Shown here piece after piece: positions 1 to 9,685 of a stretch of DNA of 46,578 nt. This DNA is from Cellulomonas endophytica (GTDB lineage Bacteria; Actinomycetota; Actinomycetes; Actinomycetales; Cellulomonadaceae): the NCBI RefSeq assembly GCF_004123805.1, contig NZ_RWJX01000030.1, positions 1 to 46,578 on the forward strand. Direction: 5' to 3'. The stretch's first letter is position 1. Each line of letters starts with the position of its first letter. Made by a program: the position numbers and the translations under genes. The notes under the pieces were generated by a model. That model was not told the DNA's origin. It worked only from the letters and a program-made list of their open reading frames with translations, and searched no databases.

Positions 1-1806
<1,806 letters not shown>

Positions 1807-1815
1807 CCTCGCGCC

Positions 1816-2940
1816 ATGGAGCACAGGCGCGCCCCCGCACGCACCGCCGCGCAGGTGCCGGCCGTCCCGCCGCCCACCGCGCCGCGCGTGCCGCCGGGCT
1901 ACGGCGGCACGGGCGGCGTCGAGGTCGGCCCCGCCCGGGGCGCCGGGTCGGCGCACCTGACCGCCGGGCTCGCCCTGGGGGAGGAGGACCCCACGAACTC
2001 GCGCCGGAAGCGGGGGTTCGCGGCGCTGCTCGCGCGGGTGCAGGCCCTGCTCGCCTGGTGGAACGGCACCCGGGCGGCGCGGGCCAACGCCCGGTTCGGG
2101 CAGGCCGGCGGCGGCGTGCTCACCGGCGGCATCGCCTACGCGGCGCTCTTCTCCGTGGCGGCGGGCCTCACCATCGGCTACACGGTCTTCATGGCCGTCC
2201 TCGGGCGCAACGACGCGTTGCGCCAGGAGGTGCTCGCGACGGTCGGGCAGTCGCTGCCGGGCCTGCTGAAGACCGGTCCGGACGCGCAGGACGGCCTCGT
2301 CGACCCGGAGAGGCTGCAGTTCTCGTCGGGCTCCTTCCTCGCCGGCCTCACCGCCGTCGTCGTGCTCGTGGTCTCGGCCACCGCCGCGATGGGGGCGCTC
2401 CGGACGGCCGTGCGGGCGATGTTCGCCGCCCCCGCCGCCGGGCAGAACGCGGTGCTGTCCAAGCTGCGCGAGGTCGGCGGGCTCGTCGCCGCCGGGCTCG
2501 TCGTCCTCGTGTCGACCCTGCTCACCGTCGGCGCGACGACCGCGGCGGACTGGCTCGTGGGCGTGCTCGGGGCGTCGGAGGCGGCGGGCGTCGTGGCCCG
2601 GGTGGTCGGGATCTCCGTGTCGTTCGTGGTCGACGCGGGCACCTGGGTGCTCGTCGTGAAGTACCTCGCCGTGCAGGACCCGCCGCGCCGCGACCTGCTC
2701 CAGGGCGCGGCCATCGCCGGCGTCGGGCTGGGGGTCGTGCGCGTGCTCGGGACCTCCGTGGTGGCCGGCAGCGCCTCGTCGAACCCCGTCTTCGCCGGTG
2801 TCACCGTGCTGGCGACGCTGCTCGTCTGGATCAACCTCATCGCGCGCATCGCGCTGCTGGCCGCGGCGTGGACGGCCGACCCCTCGACGGAGGAGCTCGC
2901 CGCCCCGGACGCGACGACGCCCGCCGACGCCGGCCGCTAG
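1816..2940 (+). CDS. yhjD: YihY/virulence factor BrkB family membrane protein (YhjD-like)
   Basis: This 374-residue integral membrane protein has a Pro/Ala/Gly-rich cytoplasmic N-terminus of about 75 residues, then the family's NARFGQAGGGVLTGGIAYAALFS entry, seen here as NARFGQAGGG and GIAYAALFS, and about six hydrophobic helices. Families annotated as YihY/BrkB were once mislabelled ribonuclease BN; the transport or envelope role is not settled. Position next to trpS matches the mycobacterial trpS-yhjD order. The ATG at 1816 fits a leaderless start after TAGCCT. The gene converges on sdhB with only 44 bases between stops. The gene symbol follows the mycobacterial name and is provisional. Confidence 0.85.
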   Translation: MEHRRAPARTAAQVPAVPPPTAPRVPPGYGGTGGVEVGPARGAGSAHLTAGLALGEEDPTNSRRKRGFAALLARVQALLAWWNGTRAARANARFGQAGGGVLTGGIAYAALFSVAAGLTIGYTVFMAVLGRNDALRQEVLATVGQSLPGLLKTGPDAQDGLVDPERLQFSSGSFLAGLTAVVVLVVSATAAMGALRTAVRAMFAAPAAGQNAVLSKLREVGGLVAAGLVVLVSTLLTVGATTAADWLVGVLGASEAAGVVARVVGISVSFVVDAGTWVLVVKYLAVQDPPRRDLLQGAAIAGVGLGVVRVLGTSVVAGSASSNPVFAGVTVLATLLVWINLIARIALLAAAWTADPSTEELAAPDATTPADAGR

Positions 2941-2945
2941 GACCG

Positions 2946-2961
2946 GGCGCCGACGGGCGCC
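2946..2961. terminator. possible short bidirectional hairpin between yhjD and sdhB
   Basis: GGCGCC, GACG loop, GGCGCC gives a 6-bp GC-only stem between two convergent genes. There is no T tract, and short hairpins are common in DNA of this composition, so this is tentative. Confidence 0.3.
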
Positions 2962-2984
2962 GTGCGGGACCTGCGAGGGGGACC

Positions 2985-3803
2985 TCAGAAGGTGCGGGTG
3001 ATCATCGCCCGCTTGACCTCCTGGATCGCCTTCGTGACCTCGATGCCGCGGGGGCAGGCCTCCGTGCAGTTGAAGGTCGTGCGGCAGCGCCACACGCCCT
3101 CCTTGTCGTTGAGGATCTCCAGGCGCTGGGCGGCGCCCTCGTCGCGGCTGTCGAAGATGAACCGGTGGGCGTTGACGATGGCGGCGGGACCGAAGTACTG
3201 CCCGTCCGTCCAGAAGACCGGGCAGCTCGTCGTGCACGCCGCGCAGAGGATGCACTTCGTCGTGTCGTCGAAGCGCTCGCGCTCCTTCGCCGACTGCAGG
3301 CGCTCCTTCGTCGGCTCCGTGCCCGTGGTGACGAGGAACGGCATGATCTCGCGGTAGGAGGCGAAGAAGGGCTCCATGTCGACGACGAGGTCCTTGAGGA
3401 CCGGCAGGCCCTTGATGGGCTCGACCACGACGGGCTTGGACAGGTCCAGGTCCTTAAGCAGCGTCTTGCACGCGAGGCGGTTGCGGCCGTTGATCCGCAT
3501 GGCGTCGGAGCCGCACACGCCGTGCGCGCACGAGCGCCGGAACGTCAGCGACCCGTCGTGCTCCCACTTCACCTTGTGCAGGGCGTCCAGCACGCGGTCC
3601 GTGCCGTGCATCGTCAGCGTGAACTCGTCCCAGCGGTACTCGCCGGGGGTGGGCGCGCCCACGTCCTGGCCCGCGGGCAGGTCGCCCGCGTCGGTGGGCA
3701 GGTAGCGCTGGACCCGCAGGGTCACCTGGAAGGACGGCACGGCGCCCAGGCCGGACTCGGCGGACCCGGGCCCGGGGGCGGTCTTCTCGAGGGTGGCGGT
3801 CAT
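2985..3803 (-). CDS. sdhB: succinate dehydrogenase iron-sulfur subunit
   Basis: SdhB carries electrons from the flavoprotein to the membrane quinone site of complex II. The 272-residue protein shows the [2Fe-2S] ferredoxin-type cysteines in CAHGVCGSDAMRINGRNRLAC, and the two C-terminal cluster motifs CILCAACTTSCP and CRTTFNCTEACPRGI for the [4Fe-4S] and [3Fe-4S] centres. All expected cysteines are present. The first 25 residues are a nonconserved Ala/Gly/Pro extension. Its ATG overlaps the sdhA stop (TGATG), showing tight translational coupling as the last gene of sdhCDAB. It converges on yhjD. Confidence 0.97.
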   Translation of the reverse strand: MTATLEKTAPGPGSAESGLGAVPSFQVTLRVQRYLPTDAGDLPAGQDVGAPTPGEYRWDEFTLTMHGTDRVLDALHKVKWEHDGSLTFRRSCAHGVCGSDAMRINGRNRLACKTLLKDLDLSKPVVVEPIKGLPVLKDLVVDMEPFFASYREIMPFLVTTGTEPTKERLQSAKERERFDDTTKCILCAACTTSCPVFWTDGQYFGPAAIVNAHRFIFDSRDEGAAQRLEILNDKEGVWRCRTTFNCTEACPRGIEVTKAIQEVKRAMITRTF

Positions 3804-5638
3804 CAGTACTTGCGCTCCATCGGCTGGTAGCGGGTCATGGTCACGGGCTTCGAGCCGAGGACGACGCGGTAGCCGTCGAGCTCCGTGCTGCCGCTGAAGG
3901 AGCCGTCGACGTCACCGCCCGCCCCCGCCACCGGCGTGGACAGCGGCCGCCGGTACGTCATCGTGTGCCGCATGTAGCCCTCGTCGTCCCGCGTGGGGTA
4001 GTCCTCGCGGAAGTGCCCGCCGCGCGACTCCCGGCGGTTCAGGGCGCCGACGACGACCGTCTCGGCGATGTCGAGCAGGAAGCCGAGCTCCACGGCCTCG
4101 AGCAGGTCGGTGTTGAACGCCCGGCTCTTGTCCTGCACGCTCACCGCCGCGAACCGCTTGCGCAGGCTGCGCAGGTCGTCCATCGCCTGGTGGAGGGACT
4201 CCTCCGTGCGGAACACCTGCGCGTTGGCGTCCATCGTCTCCTGCAGGGCCTGGCGCAGGTCGCCCACGCGCTCCCCGTCGGGACGGGTGCGGATCTCCTC
4301 GAGCTCGGCCTGGACGAGCGCCGCCGGCGCCTCGGGCAGGTCGACCCAGGGGGCGTCGACCGCGTAGCGGGCCGCCGAGATGCCGGCGCGCTTGCCGAAG
4401 ACGTTGATGTCGAGCAGGGAGTTCGTGCCGAGGCGGTTCGAGCCGTGCACGCTCACGCACGCGACCTCGCCCGCGGCGTAGAGCCCGCGGATGACGTCCG
4501 ACTCGTTGCGCAGGACCTCGCCCTCGATGTTCGTGGGCACCCCGCCCATCGCGTAGTGCGCGGTGGGGTAGACGGGCACGGGCTCCGTGTAGGGCTCGAT
4601 CCCGAGGTAGGTGCGCGCGAACTCCGTGATGTCGGGGAGCTTGGCGTCGATGTGCGCCGGCTCCAGGTGCGTGAGGTCGAGCAGGACGTAGTCCTTGTTC
4701 GGCCCCGCGCCGCGGCCCTCGCGCACCTCGTTCGCCATGGACCGCGCGACGATGTCGCGCGGCGCGAGGTCCTTGATGGTCGGGGCGTAGCGCTCCATGA
4801 AGCGCTCGCCCTCGCTGTTGCGCAGGATCGCGCCCTCGCCGCGGGCGGCCTCCGACAGCAGGATGCCCAGGCCGGCCAGGCCCGTCGGGTGGAACTGGAA
4901 GAACTCCATGTCCTCCAGCGGGATGCCGCGGCGGTACGCCAGCGCCATGCCGTCGCCCGTGAGCGTGTGGGCGTTGGAGGTCGTCTTGTAGATGCGCCCG
5001 GCGCCCCCCGTGGCGAGCACCACCGACTTCGCGCGGAACACGTGGATCTCGCCCGTCGCCAGCTCGTACGCCACGACGCCCGCCACCGCGACCTCGTCGC
5101 CCTCCGCGACCTCGCCGGCGGCCAGGTCGTGGTCGACCAGCAGGTCGAGGACGTAGAACTCGTTGAAGAACTCGACCTCGTTCTTCACGCACTGCTGGTA
5201 GAGCGTCTGCAGGATCATGTGGCCCGTGCGGTCCGCGGCGTAGCAGGACCGGCGCACGGCCGCCTCGCCGTGGTTGCGCGTGTGCCCGCCGAAGCGGCGC
5301 TGGTCGATGCGGCCCTCGGGCGTGCGGTTGAACGGCAGGCCCATCTTCTCCAGGTCGAGGACGGCGTCGATGGCCTCCTTGGCCATGACCTCCGCGGCGT
5401 CCTGGTCGACGAGGTAGTCGCCGCCCTTGACCGTGTCGAAGGTGTGCCACTCCCAGTTGTCCTCCTCGACGTTGGCGAGGGCGGCGCACATGCCGCCCTG
5501 CGCCGCGCCGGTGTGGGACCGGGTCGGGTACAGCTTCGAGATGACGGCCGTGCGGGTGCGGACCGAGGACTCGAGCGCTGCCCGCATCCCGGCACCGCCG
5601 GCGCCGACGATGACGACGTCGTACTGGTGGATCTGCAT
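3803..5638 (-). CDS. sdhA: succinate dehydrogenase flavoprotein subunit
   Basis: SdhA oxidises succinate to fumarate using covalently bound FAD at the cytoplasmic face of complex II. The 611-residue protein begins [20 protein letters not shown], the Rossmann dinucleotide site. The flavinylation histidine lies in [11 protein letters not shown]. Substrate-site segments FHPTG, HYAMGG and [13 protein letters not shown] are intact, as is the C-terminal [13 protein letters not shown]. The frame is open further upstream to 5746, but the conserved N-terminus fixes the ATG at 5638; a purine-rich stretch lies 11-18 bases before it. The gap to sdhD is 61 bases. The stop overlaps the sdhB start. Confidence 0.97.
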   Translation of the reverse strand: MQIHQYDVVIVGAGGAGMRAALESSVRTRTAVISKLYPTRSHTGAAQGGMCAALANVEEDNWEWHTFDTVKGGDYLVDQDAAEVMAKEAIDAVLDLEKMGLPFNRTPEGRIDQRRFGGHTRNHGEAAVRRSCYAADRTGHMILQTLYQQCVKNEVEFFNEFYVLDLLVDHDLAAGEVAEGDEVAVAGVVAYELATGEIHVFRAKSVVLATGGAGRIYKTTSNAHTLTGDGMALAYRRGIPLEDMEFFQFHPTGLAGLGILLSEAARGEGAILRNSEGERFMERYAPTIKDLAPRDIVARSMANEVREGRGAGPNKDYVLLDLTHLEPAHIDAKLPDITEFARTYLGIEPYTEPVPVYPTAHYAMGGVPTNIEGEVLRNESDVIRGLYAAGEVACVSVHGSNRLGTNSLLDINVFGKRAGISAARYAVDAPWVDLPEAPAALVQAELEEIRTRPDGERVGDLRQALQETMDANAQVFRTEESLHQAMDDLRSLRKRFAAVSVQDKSRAFNTDLLEAVELGFLLDIAETVVVGALNRRESRGGHFREDYPTRDDEGYMRHTMTYRRPLSTPVAGAGGDVDGSFSGSTELDGYRVVLGSKPVTMTRYQPMERKY

Positions 5639-5699
5639 CGGGCGAGGCTTCTCTCTGCGGGGGGCGGTGCGGCGGGTGCTGCGGGCGGGGCTGCGGACG

Positions 5700-6164
5700 T
5701 CAGGGCAGGTCGCTGCACACGTCGGGCAGCAGGTCCATCGGGGCACCGGCCGGGCACGGGTCGAACGTGAAGATCACGAGCGTCCCGAGCACGACGACGA
5801 CGGTGAACGCCAGGTACAGCGCGCTCTTGAGGACCAGCCGCGTCGAGTCCTTCTCCGCGTAGTCGTTGACGATCGTCCGCATCCCGTTCGTGCCGTGGAT
5901 CATCGCGAGCCACAGCATCGTCAGGTCCCAGACCTGCCAGAACGGGTTGGCCCACTTGCCGGCGACGAAGCCGAAGTCGACCTGGCTGATCCCCTCGCCG
6001 GAGATGAGGCTCGACCACAGGTGCGTGAAGATGAGGATCAGCAGGAGCACCCCGGACACCCGCATGAAGACCCAGCCGTAGAGCTCGGTGTTGCCGCGCG
6101 TGCTGCGCCGGCCGGGGCCGGGGCGCGCCGCCCGCGGCGCCTTCGGGTCCGCGATCGTCGTCAT
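5700..6164 (-). CDS. sdhD: succinate dehydrogenase hydrophobic membrane anchor subunit
   Basis: This 154-residue anchor has three hydrophobic segments after a basic, Pro/Arg-rich N-terminus of about 30 residues. The conserved [13 protein letters not shown] segment follows helix 2, as in SdhD proteins of actinobacteria, and would sit near the quinone/heme region. The frame is open upstream, but the ATG at 6164 overlaps the sdhC stop as TGATG, which sets the start by coupling. It works with SdhC to hold SdhAB on the cytoplasmic membrane and pass electrons to menaquinone. The C-terminal tail [20 protein letters not shown], with two cysteines, is not part of the family core. Confidence 0.93.
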   Translation of the reverse strand: MTTIADPKAPRAARPGPGRRSTRGNTELYGWVFMRVSGVLLLILIFTHLWSSLISGEGISQVDFGFVAGKWANPFWQVWDLTMLWLAMIHGTNGMRTIVNDYAEKDSTRLVLKSALYLAFTVVVVLGTLVIFTFDPCPAGAPMDLLPDVCSDLP

Positions 6165-6592
6165 CACTCGCCCCCGAAGACGGCCATGAGGTGACGGGGC
6201 AGGAAGCCCGCCATCACCAGGACGGTGAGGCCGACGACGACCCAGAACATGAGGCGGTGGCGGCGCGTGCCGCTCCACCAGAAGTCGACGAGCATGATCC
6301 GGACGCCGTTGAACGCGTGGAACACGATCGCCCCGACGAGTCCGGCCTCGGCCAGGCCCATGACCGGGTTCTTGTACGCGCCGATGACGTCGTTGTACGC
6401 CTCGGGGGACACGCGCACGAGCGCGGTGTCGAGCACGTGCACGAGCAGGAAGAAGAAGATGGAGACGCCGGTCACCCGGTGCGCGACCCACGACCACATC
6501 CCCTCCTGCCCGCGGTAGAGCGTCCCGAGCCCGCGGGACGGGCGTCGGGGAGCAGCCACCGGGGTGCGCTGCTCGGTCTGGGCTGTGGCCAC
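6164..6592 (-). CDS. sdhC: succinate dehydrogenase cytochrome b556 subunit
   Basis: This 142-residue membrane subunit has three transmembrane helices. Helix 1 holds SWVAHRVTGVS, the SdhC signature region, and the second signature HAFNGVRIMLVDFW contains the expected heme-ligand-region histidine. It is the first gene of sdhCDAB. The GTG at 6592 is preceded by GGAGG about 10 bases upstream, so unlike many genes here it appears to have an ordinary leader and SD. A TACCAT hexamer at 6651-6656 on this strand could be the -10, with a cAMP-receptor-type palindrome upstream. Confidence 0.95.
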   Translation of the reverse strand: MATAQTEQRTPVAAPRRPSRGLGTLYRGQEGMWSWVAHRVTGVSIFFFLLVHVLDTALVRVSPEAYNDVIGAYKNPVMGLAEAGLVGAIVFHAFNGVRIMLVDFWWSGTRRHRLMFWVVVGLTVLVMAGFLPRHLMAVFGGE

Positions 6593-6650
6593 GGGGGTTC
6601 CGCCTCCAGGGAGAGGGACGACGACGTCATCGTCGGATGATCAGGCGTCC

Positions 6651-6656
6651 ATGGTA
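6651..6656 (-). promoter_or_regulatory. candidate -10 of the sdhCDAB operon (TACCAT)
   Basis: TACCAT on the minus strand lies about 59 bases upstream of the sdhC GTG. It is the best TANNNT hexamer in the divergent gap. No convincing -35 is visible, which would fit an activator-dependent promoter. Confidence 0.4.
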
Positions 6657-6708
6657 AGCACCGGCGCGGGTCCGGCCCGTCCGCGGCGGGCGCGTTCACA
6701 GCGACCGT

Positions 6709-6724
6709 TGTGAGCAAGTGCACA
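6709..6724. promoter_or_regulatory. CRP/GlxR-type (or Rex-type) operator in the sdhC-manC gap
   Basis: TGTGA, six bases, GCACA matches the CRP/GlxR consensus TGTGA-N6-TCACA at 9 of 10 defined positions, and TTGTGA-N6-GCACAG matches the Rex consensus at 10 of 12. An extra TCACA lies at 6696-6700. The site centre is about 72 bases upstream of the transcription start expected from TACCAT, a distance used by class I CRP activation. It also sits about 70 bases upstream of manC. Confidence 0.45.
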
Positions 6725-6774
6725 GGTGGCCGGTGCCACCACCGGGCACGCCCCGGCGCGCGGCGCCCCGCCGC

Positions 6775-6780
6775 TAGGGT
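6775..6780 (+). promoter_or_regulatory. -10 element of manC (TAGGGT)
   Basis: TAGGGT ends 7 bases before the ATG at 6788, with no SD. Predicted leaderless transcript. Confidence 0.6.
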
Positions 6781-6787
6781 CGCGGGC

Positions 6788-7945
6788 ATGGCGAGCCCCG
6801 ACCCCCAGACCCCGGCCGGCCCCGGCGGCCCGATCCCCGGCTTCCACGCCGTCGTCCCGGCCGGCGGCGCCGGCACGCGGCTGTGGCCCCTGTCCCGCGC
6901 GGGGCACCCGAAGTTCCTCCTCGACCTCACCGGCACCGGCCGGACCCTGCTCCAGGCGACGGTCGACCGCCTCGCCCCCCTCGCCGGGCCCGGCGGCGTC
7001 CTCGTCGTGACGGGCGCGAAGCACGCGGCCGCCGTCGCCGAGCAGCTGCCGGAGGTGGGGGAGGCCGACGTCCTCGCCGAGCCGTCGCCGCGCGACTCCA
7101 TGGCGGCCATCGGCCTCGCGGCCGCGGTGCTCCTCGAGCGGCACGGCCCCGACGCCGTGCTCGGGTCCTTCGCGGCCGACCACGTCATCACCGACGACGA
7201 CCTGTTCCGGCGCGCCGTGCGCGACGGCGTCGAGGGTGCCCGCGCCGGGTACGTCGTCACCATCGGCATCACCGCCACGGAGCCGTCCACCGCGTTCGGC
7301 TACGTGCGCGCCGGCGCCTCCCTGGGCCTGGAGGCGGCACCGTCGGTGCGGCACGTCGTCGGCTTCACGGAGAAGCCCGACGCCGGGACCGCCGCCGAGT
7401 ACCTGGCGACGGGGGAGTACCGGTGGAACGCCGGGATGTTCCTCGTCCGGGCCGCGACGCTGCTCGAGCACCTGGCGACGCAGCTGCCCACCCTGCACGA
7501 CGGCCTGCGGCGCATCGCGGCCGCCTGGGACGGGCCGGACCGCGAGGCGGTGCTCGCCGAGGTGTGGCCGGGGCTGACGAAGATCGCCATCGACCACGCC
7601 ATCGCCGAGCCCGTGGCGGCCGCCGGGGGCGTGGCGGTCGTGCCCGGCGACTTCGGCTGGGACGACGTCGGCGACTTCGCCTCCCTCGCGGGCCTGCTCG
7701 CCGCGCGGGCGGGCGGCGCGGCGGCCGTCACGCTCGGCGACGAGGCCCTCGTCCAGCGGGTCGGCGCGGCGCAGGACGCCTTCGTCGTGCCCGGGACGGG
7801 CCGGACGGTCAGCGTGGTCGGCGTCCCCGACGCGGTCGTCGTCGACACCCCCGACGCCGTGCTCGTCACGACCCGCGCCCAGGCCCAGGCCGTGAAGGCG
7901 GCCGTGGACGGGTGGCGCGGGCGGGAGCGGACGGACCTGCTCTGA
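6788..7945 (+). CDS. manC: mannose-1-phosphate guanylyltransferase
   Basis: The enzyme makes GDP-mannose from mannose-1-phosphate and GTP, a donor for cell-wall glycans, lipoglycans and protein mannosylation. The 385-residue protein has the nucleotidyltransferase signature GGAGTRLWPLSRAGHPKF at the N-terminus, EPSPRDSMAAIG, GFTEKPD, the YRWNAGMFL substrate segment and WDDVGDFASL, all characteristic of ManC/RfbM enzymes without a C-terminal isomerase domain. The ATG at 6788 follows TAGGGT by 7 bases; an upstream in-frame ATG at 6710 is rejected because the promoter lies after it. It is divergent from sdhC. A phosphomannomutase-like gene lies 11 kb away on the other strand. A strong hairpin follows the stop. 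Confidence 0.92.
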   Translation: MASPDPQTPAGPGGPIPGFHAVVPAGGAGTRLWPLSRAGHPKFLLDLTGTGRTLLQATVDRLAPLAGPGGVLVVTGAKHAAAVAEQLPEVGEADVLAEPSPRDSMAAIGLAAAVLLERHGPDAVLGSFAADHVITDDDLFRRAVRDGVEGARAGYVVTIGITATEPSTAFGYVRAGASLGLEAAPSVRHVVGFTEKPDAGTAAEYLATGEYRWNAGMFLVRAATLLEHLATQLPTLHDGLRRIAAAWDGPDREAVLAEVWPGLTKIAIDHAIAEPVAAAGGVAVVPGDFGWDDVGDFASLAGLLAARAGGAAAVTLGDEALVQRVGAAQDAFVVPGTGRTVSVVGVPDAVVVDTPDAVLVTTRAQAQAVKAAVDGWRGRERTDLL

Positions 7946-7961
7946 CGGGCGTCCCGGCCGG

Positions 7962-7998
7962 CCGCGCCCGCCCGTCCGGCAGCCCCGGGCGGGCGCGG
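7962..7998 (+). terminator. 13-bp perfect hairpin after manC
   Basis: CCGCGCCCGCCCG at 7962-7974 pairs perfectly with its complement at 7986-7998, leaving an 11-base loop, 17 bases after the manC stop. There is no T tract, as in many actinobacterial terminators. It separates manC from the next promoter. Confidence 0.6.
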
Positions 7999-8028
7999 GC
8001 CGCCCCCGCCCGCGGGGCGGGCGCGCAC

Positions 8029-8034
8029 TAGGCT
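8029..8034 (+). promoter_or_regulatory. -10 element of the M20 amidohydrolase gene (TAGGCT)
   Basis: TAGGCT ends 6 bases before the GTG at 8041, with no SD. Predicted leaderless transcript. Confidence 0.6.
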
Positions 8035-8040
8035 CGCGGC

Positions 8041-9390
8041 GTGCCACCCGCCAGCGACCCGTCCGTGCCCCCGGTGCCCCCGGTGCCCCCGGTGCCCCCT
8101 GGTCCCGTGGTCGTCCCGGCGGTGCCGGGGCCCCCGGCGGACACCGCCGCATGGGCGGCGAGCCACCCCGTCGGCCCCGTGCGCGACGGCGCGGACGCGC
8201 CGACGGACCCGACGGTCGCGCTCCTGCTCAAGGTCGTCGACGAGCTGCGCGACGAGCTCGTCGCCGTCCGGAGGGACCTGCACGCCCACCCCGAGACGGC
8301 GCGGCTCGAGGAGCGCACGACGGCCGTCGTCGCCGCCCGCCTGCGGACCGCCGGGCTGCGGCCCCGCCTCCTGCCCGGCTCGGGCCTCGTGTGCGACCTC
8401 GGCGACACCACCCCCGGCACGCGCCGCGTCGCGCTGCGGGCCGACCTCGACGCCCTGCCCCTGCCGGACCAGTGCGGCCTGCCGTGGGCCTCGACGTCCC
8501 GCGGCGCCGCCCACGCCTGCGGCCACGACGTCCACGCGGCGGTCGTCCTCGGCGCCGGGCTCGCCCTCGCCCGCCTCGCCGAGCTCGGGCGGCCCGTCGG
8601 CGGCGTGCGGCTCGTGCTGCAGCCGGCCGAGGAGGTGCAGCCCGGGGGCTCCCTCGACGTCCTCGCCGCCGGCGGCCTCGACGGCGTGGGCCAGATCTTC
8701 GCGGTGCACTGCGACCCCAAGCTCGACGTGGGCCACGTCGGCACGCGCATCGGACCCATCACGTCCGCCAGCGACGAGGTGACGGTCAGCCTCTCCGGCC
8801 GCGGCGGGCACACCTCGCGCCCGCACCTCACGGAGGACGTCGTCTACGCCCTCGGCCAGGTCATCACGCAGGTGCCGGCGATCCTCGGCCGGCGGCTCGA
8901 CCCGCGCTCGGGCGTCAACCTCACGTGGGGCGCGGTCCAGGCCGGCTCGGCGAACAACGCCATCCCCTCCCACGGCGTCGTGCGCGGGACCCTGCGGTGC
9001 CTCGACGTGCGGGCCTGGGAGCGCGCGTCGGAGGTGTTCGGCGAGGCGGTCACCCAGGTCGCCACGCCCTACGGGGTCGAGGTCGAGCTCCACCACCAGC
9101 GCGGCGTCCCGCCCGTGGAGAACCACGCCCGCTCGACGGGCCTGCTCGAGGCCGCGGCCCGCGACGTGCTCGGCCCGGCCGCCGTCGAGCTCACGGAGCA
9201 GTCCCTCGGCGGCGAGGACTTCGCGTGGTACCTGACCAAGGTCCCCGGCGCCATGGCCCGGCTGGGCACGCGCACCCCCGGCGGGCGCACCTTCGACATC
9301 CACCAGGGGGACCTGCGGGTCGACGAGCGCGCCGTCGAGGCGGGGACGCTGCTCCTGGCGCGCGTGGCCCTGCTGGCGTCGGCGGCCTGA
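8041..9390 (+). CDS. M20 family metallopeptidase / amidohydrolase
   Basis: The 449-residue protein belongs to the M20D amidohydrolase group, which hydrolyses N-acyl amino acids or related amides with a di-metal centre. Visible motifs are RRDLHAHPE at the start of the catalytic domain, ALRADLDALPL, AHACGHDVHAA with the metal-binding Cys/His, QPAEEVQPGG with the catalytic Glu pair, SGRGGHTSRPH in the lid domain and LGGEDFAWYL near the end. About 75 N-terminal residues precede the domain and are low-complexity, beginning with PPVPPVPPVPP from four 9-bp repeats. The GTG at 8041 is placed by the TAGGCT hexamer. In the mycobacterial order amiA1/amiB1 occupy the nearby position. Substrate cannot be read from the sequence. 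Confidence 0.88.
   Translation: MPPASDPSVPPVPPVPPVPPGPVVVPAVPGPPADTAAWAASHPVGPVRDGADAPTDPTVALLLKVVDELRDELVAVRRDLHAHPETARLEERTTAVVAARLRTAGLRPRLLPGSGLVCDLGDTTPGTRRVALRADLDALPLPDQCGLPWASTSRGAAHACGHDVHAAVVLGAGLALARLAELGRPVGGVRLVLQPAEEVQPGGSLDVLAAGGLDGVGQIFAVHCDPKLDVGHVGTRIGPITSASDEVTVSLSGRGGHTSRPHLTEDVVYALGQVITQVPAILGRRLDPRSGVNLTWGAVQAGSANNAIPSHGVVRGTLRCLDVRAWERASEVFGEAVTQVATPYGVEVELHHQRGVPPVENHARSTGLLEAAARDVLGPAAVELTEQSLGGEDFAWYLTKVPGAMARLGTRTPGGRTFDIHQGDLRVDERAVEAGTLLLARVALLASAA
8065..8100 (+). repeat. four 9-bp direct repeats (GTGCCCCCG) in the M20 gene
   Basis: Three exact copies and one with a final T encode a VPP repeat near the N-terminus. The phase is in frame, so copy-number change would not disrupt the gene. 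Confidence 0.9.
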
Positions 9391-9435
9391 CCGGCGCCCG
9401 ACGGCCTCACCCGGACGGGCGGCGGCCGTGTTCCG

Positions 9436-9449
9436 GTTCGGTAACGAAC
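9436..9449. promoter_or_regulatory. inverted repeat upstream of the nucleoside-uptake operon
   Basis: GTTCG, GTAA, CGAAC lies about 46 bases upstream of the TAGGGT hexamer at 9495. It is the most AT-rich palindrome in the gap and a possible operator; no regulator is identified. Confidence 0.35.
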
Positions 9450-9494
9450 GGGCCCCCGCCGGGGGACGAAACACCGGCGTCACACCGCGCTCAC

Positions 9495-9500
9495 TAGGGT
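9495..9500 (+). promoter_or_regulatory. candidate -10 (TAGGGT) for bmpA, long leader
   Basis: TAGGGT lies 185 bases before the bmpA GTG. A second hexamer, TACCCT at 9585-9590, would give a leader of about 90 bases. Unlike its neighbours, this operon therefore has a real 5' leader and an SD sequence. No known riboswitch fold was recognised in the leader. Confidence 0.4.
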
Positions 9501-9673
9501 CGCACCGGTCGGCACGGCACCGGCCCGGCACCGGGCGGACGCCCGGTGGCGGCGGCACGGGCGCGCCCCGGCCGCCGACCGGTCTACCCTCGTCCCGCCG
9601 GGTCGAGGTGCCAGCCGCACGAGCGCGACCCGGGGGCGGGTCGTCGACGGGGACGAGTGTCCGAGACGGAAAC

Positions 9674-9678
9674 AGGAG
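9674..9678 (+). promoter_or_regulatory. Shine-Dalgarno sequence of bmpA (AGGAG)
   Basis: AGGAG lies 7 bases before the GTG at 9686 and decides the start within a frame that is open about 260 bases further upstream. Confidence 0.75.
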
Positions 9679-9685
9679 TGACGAC

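Noticed and set aside
9501..9685. Riboswitch in the bmpA leader
   Set aside because: The leader is GC-rich and can fold, but no conserved core of a purine, preQ1, TPP or other known class was recognised.
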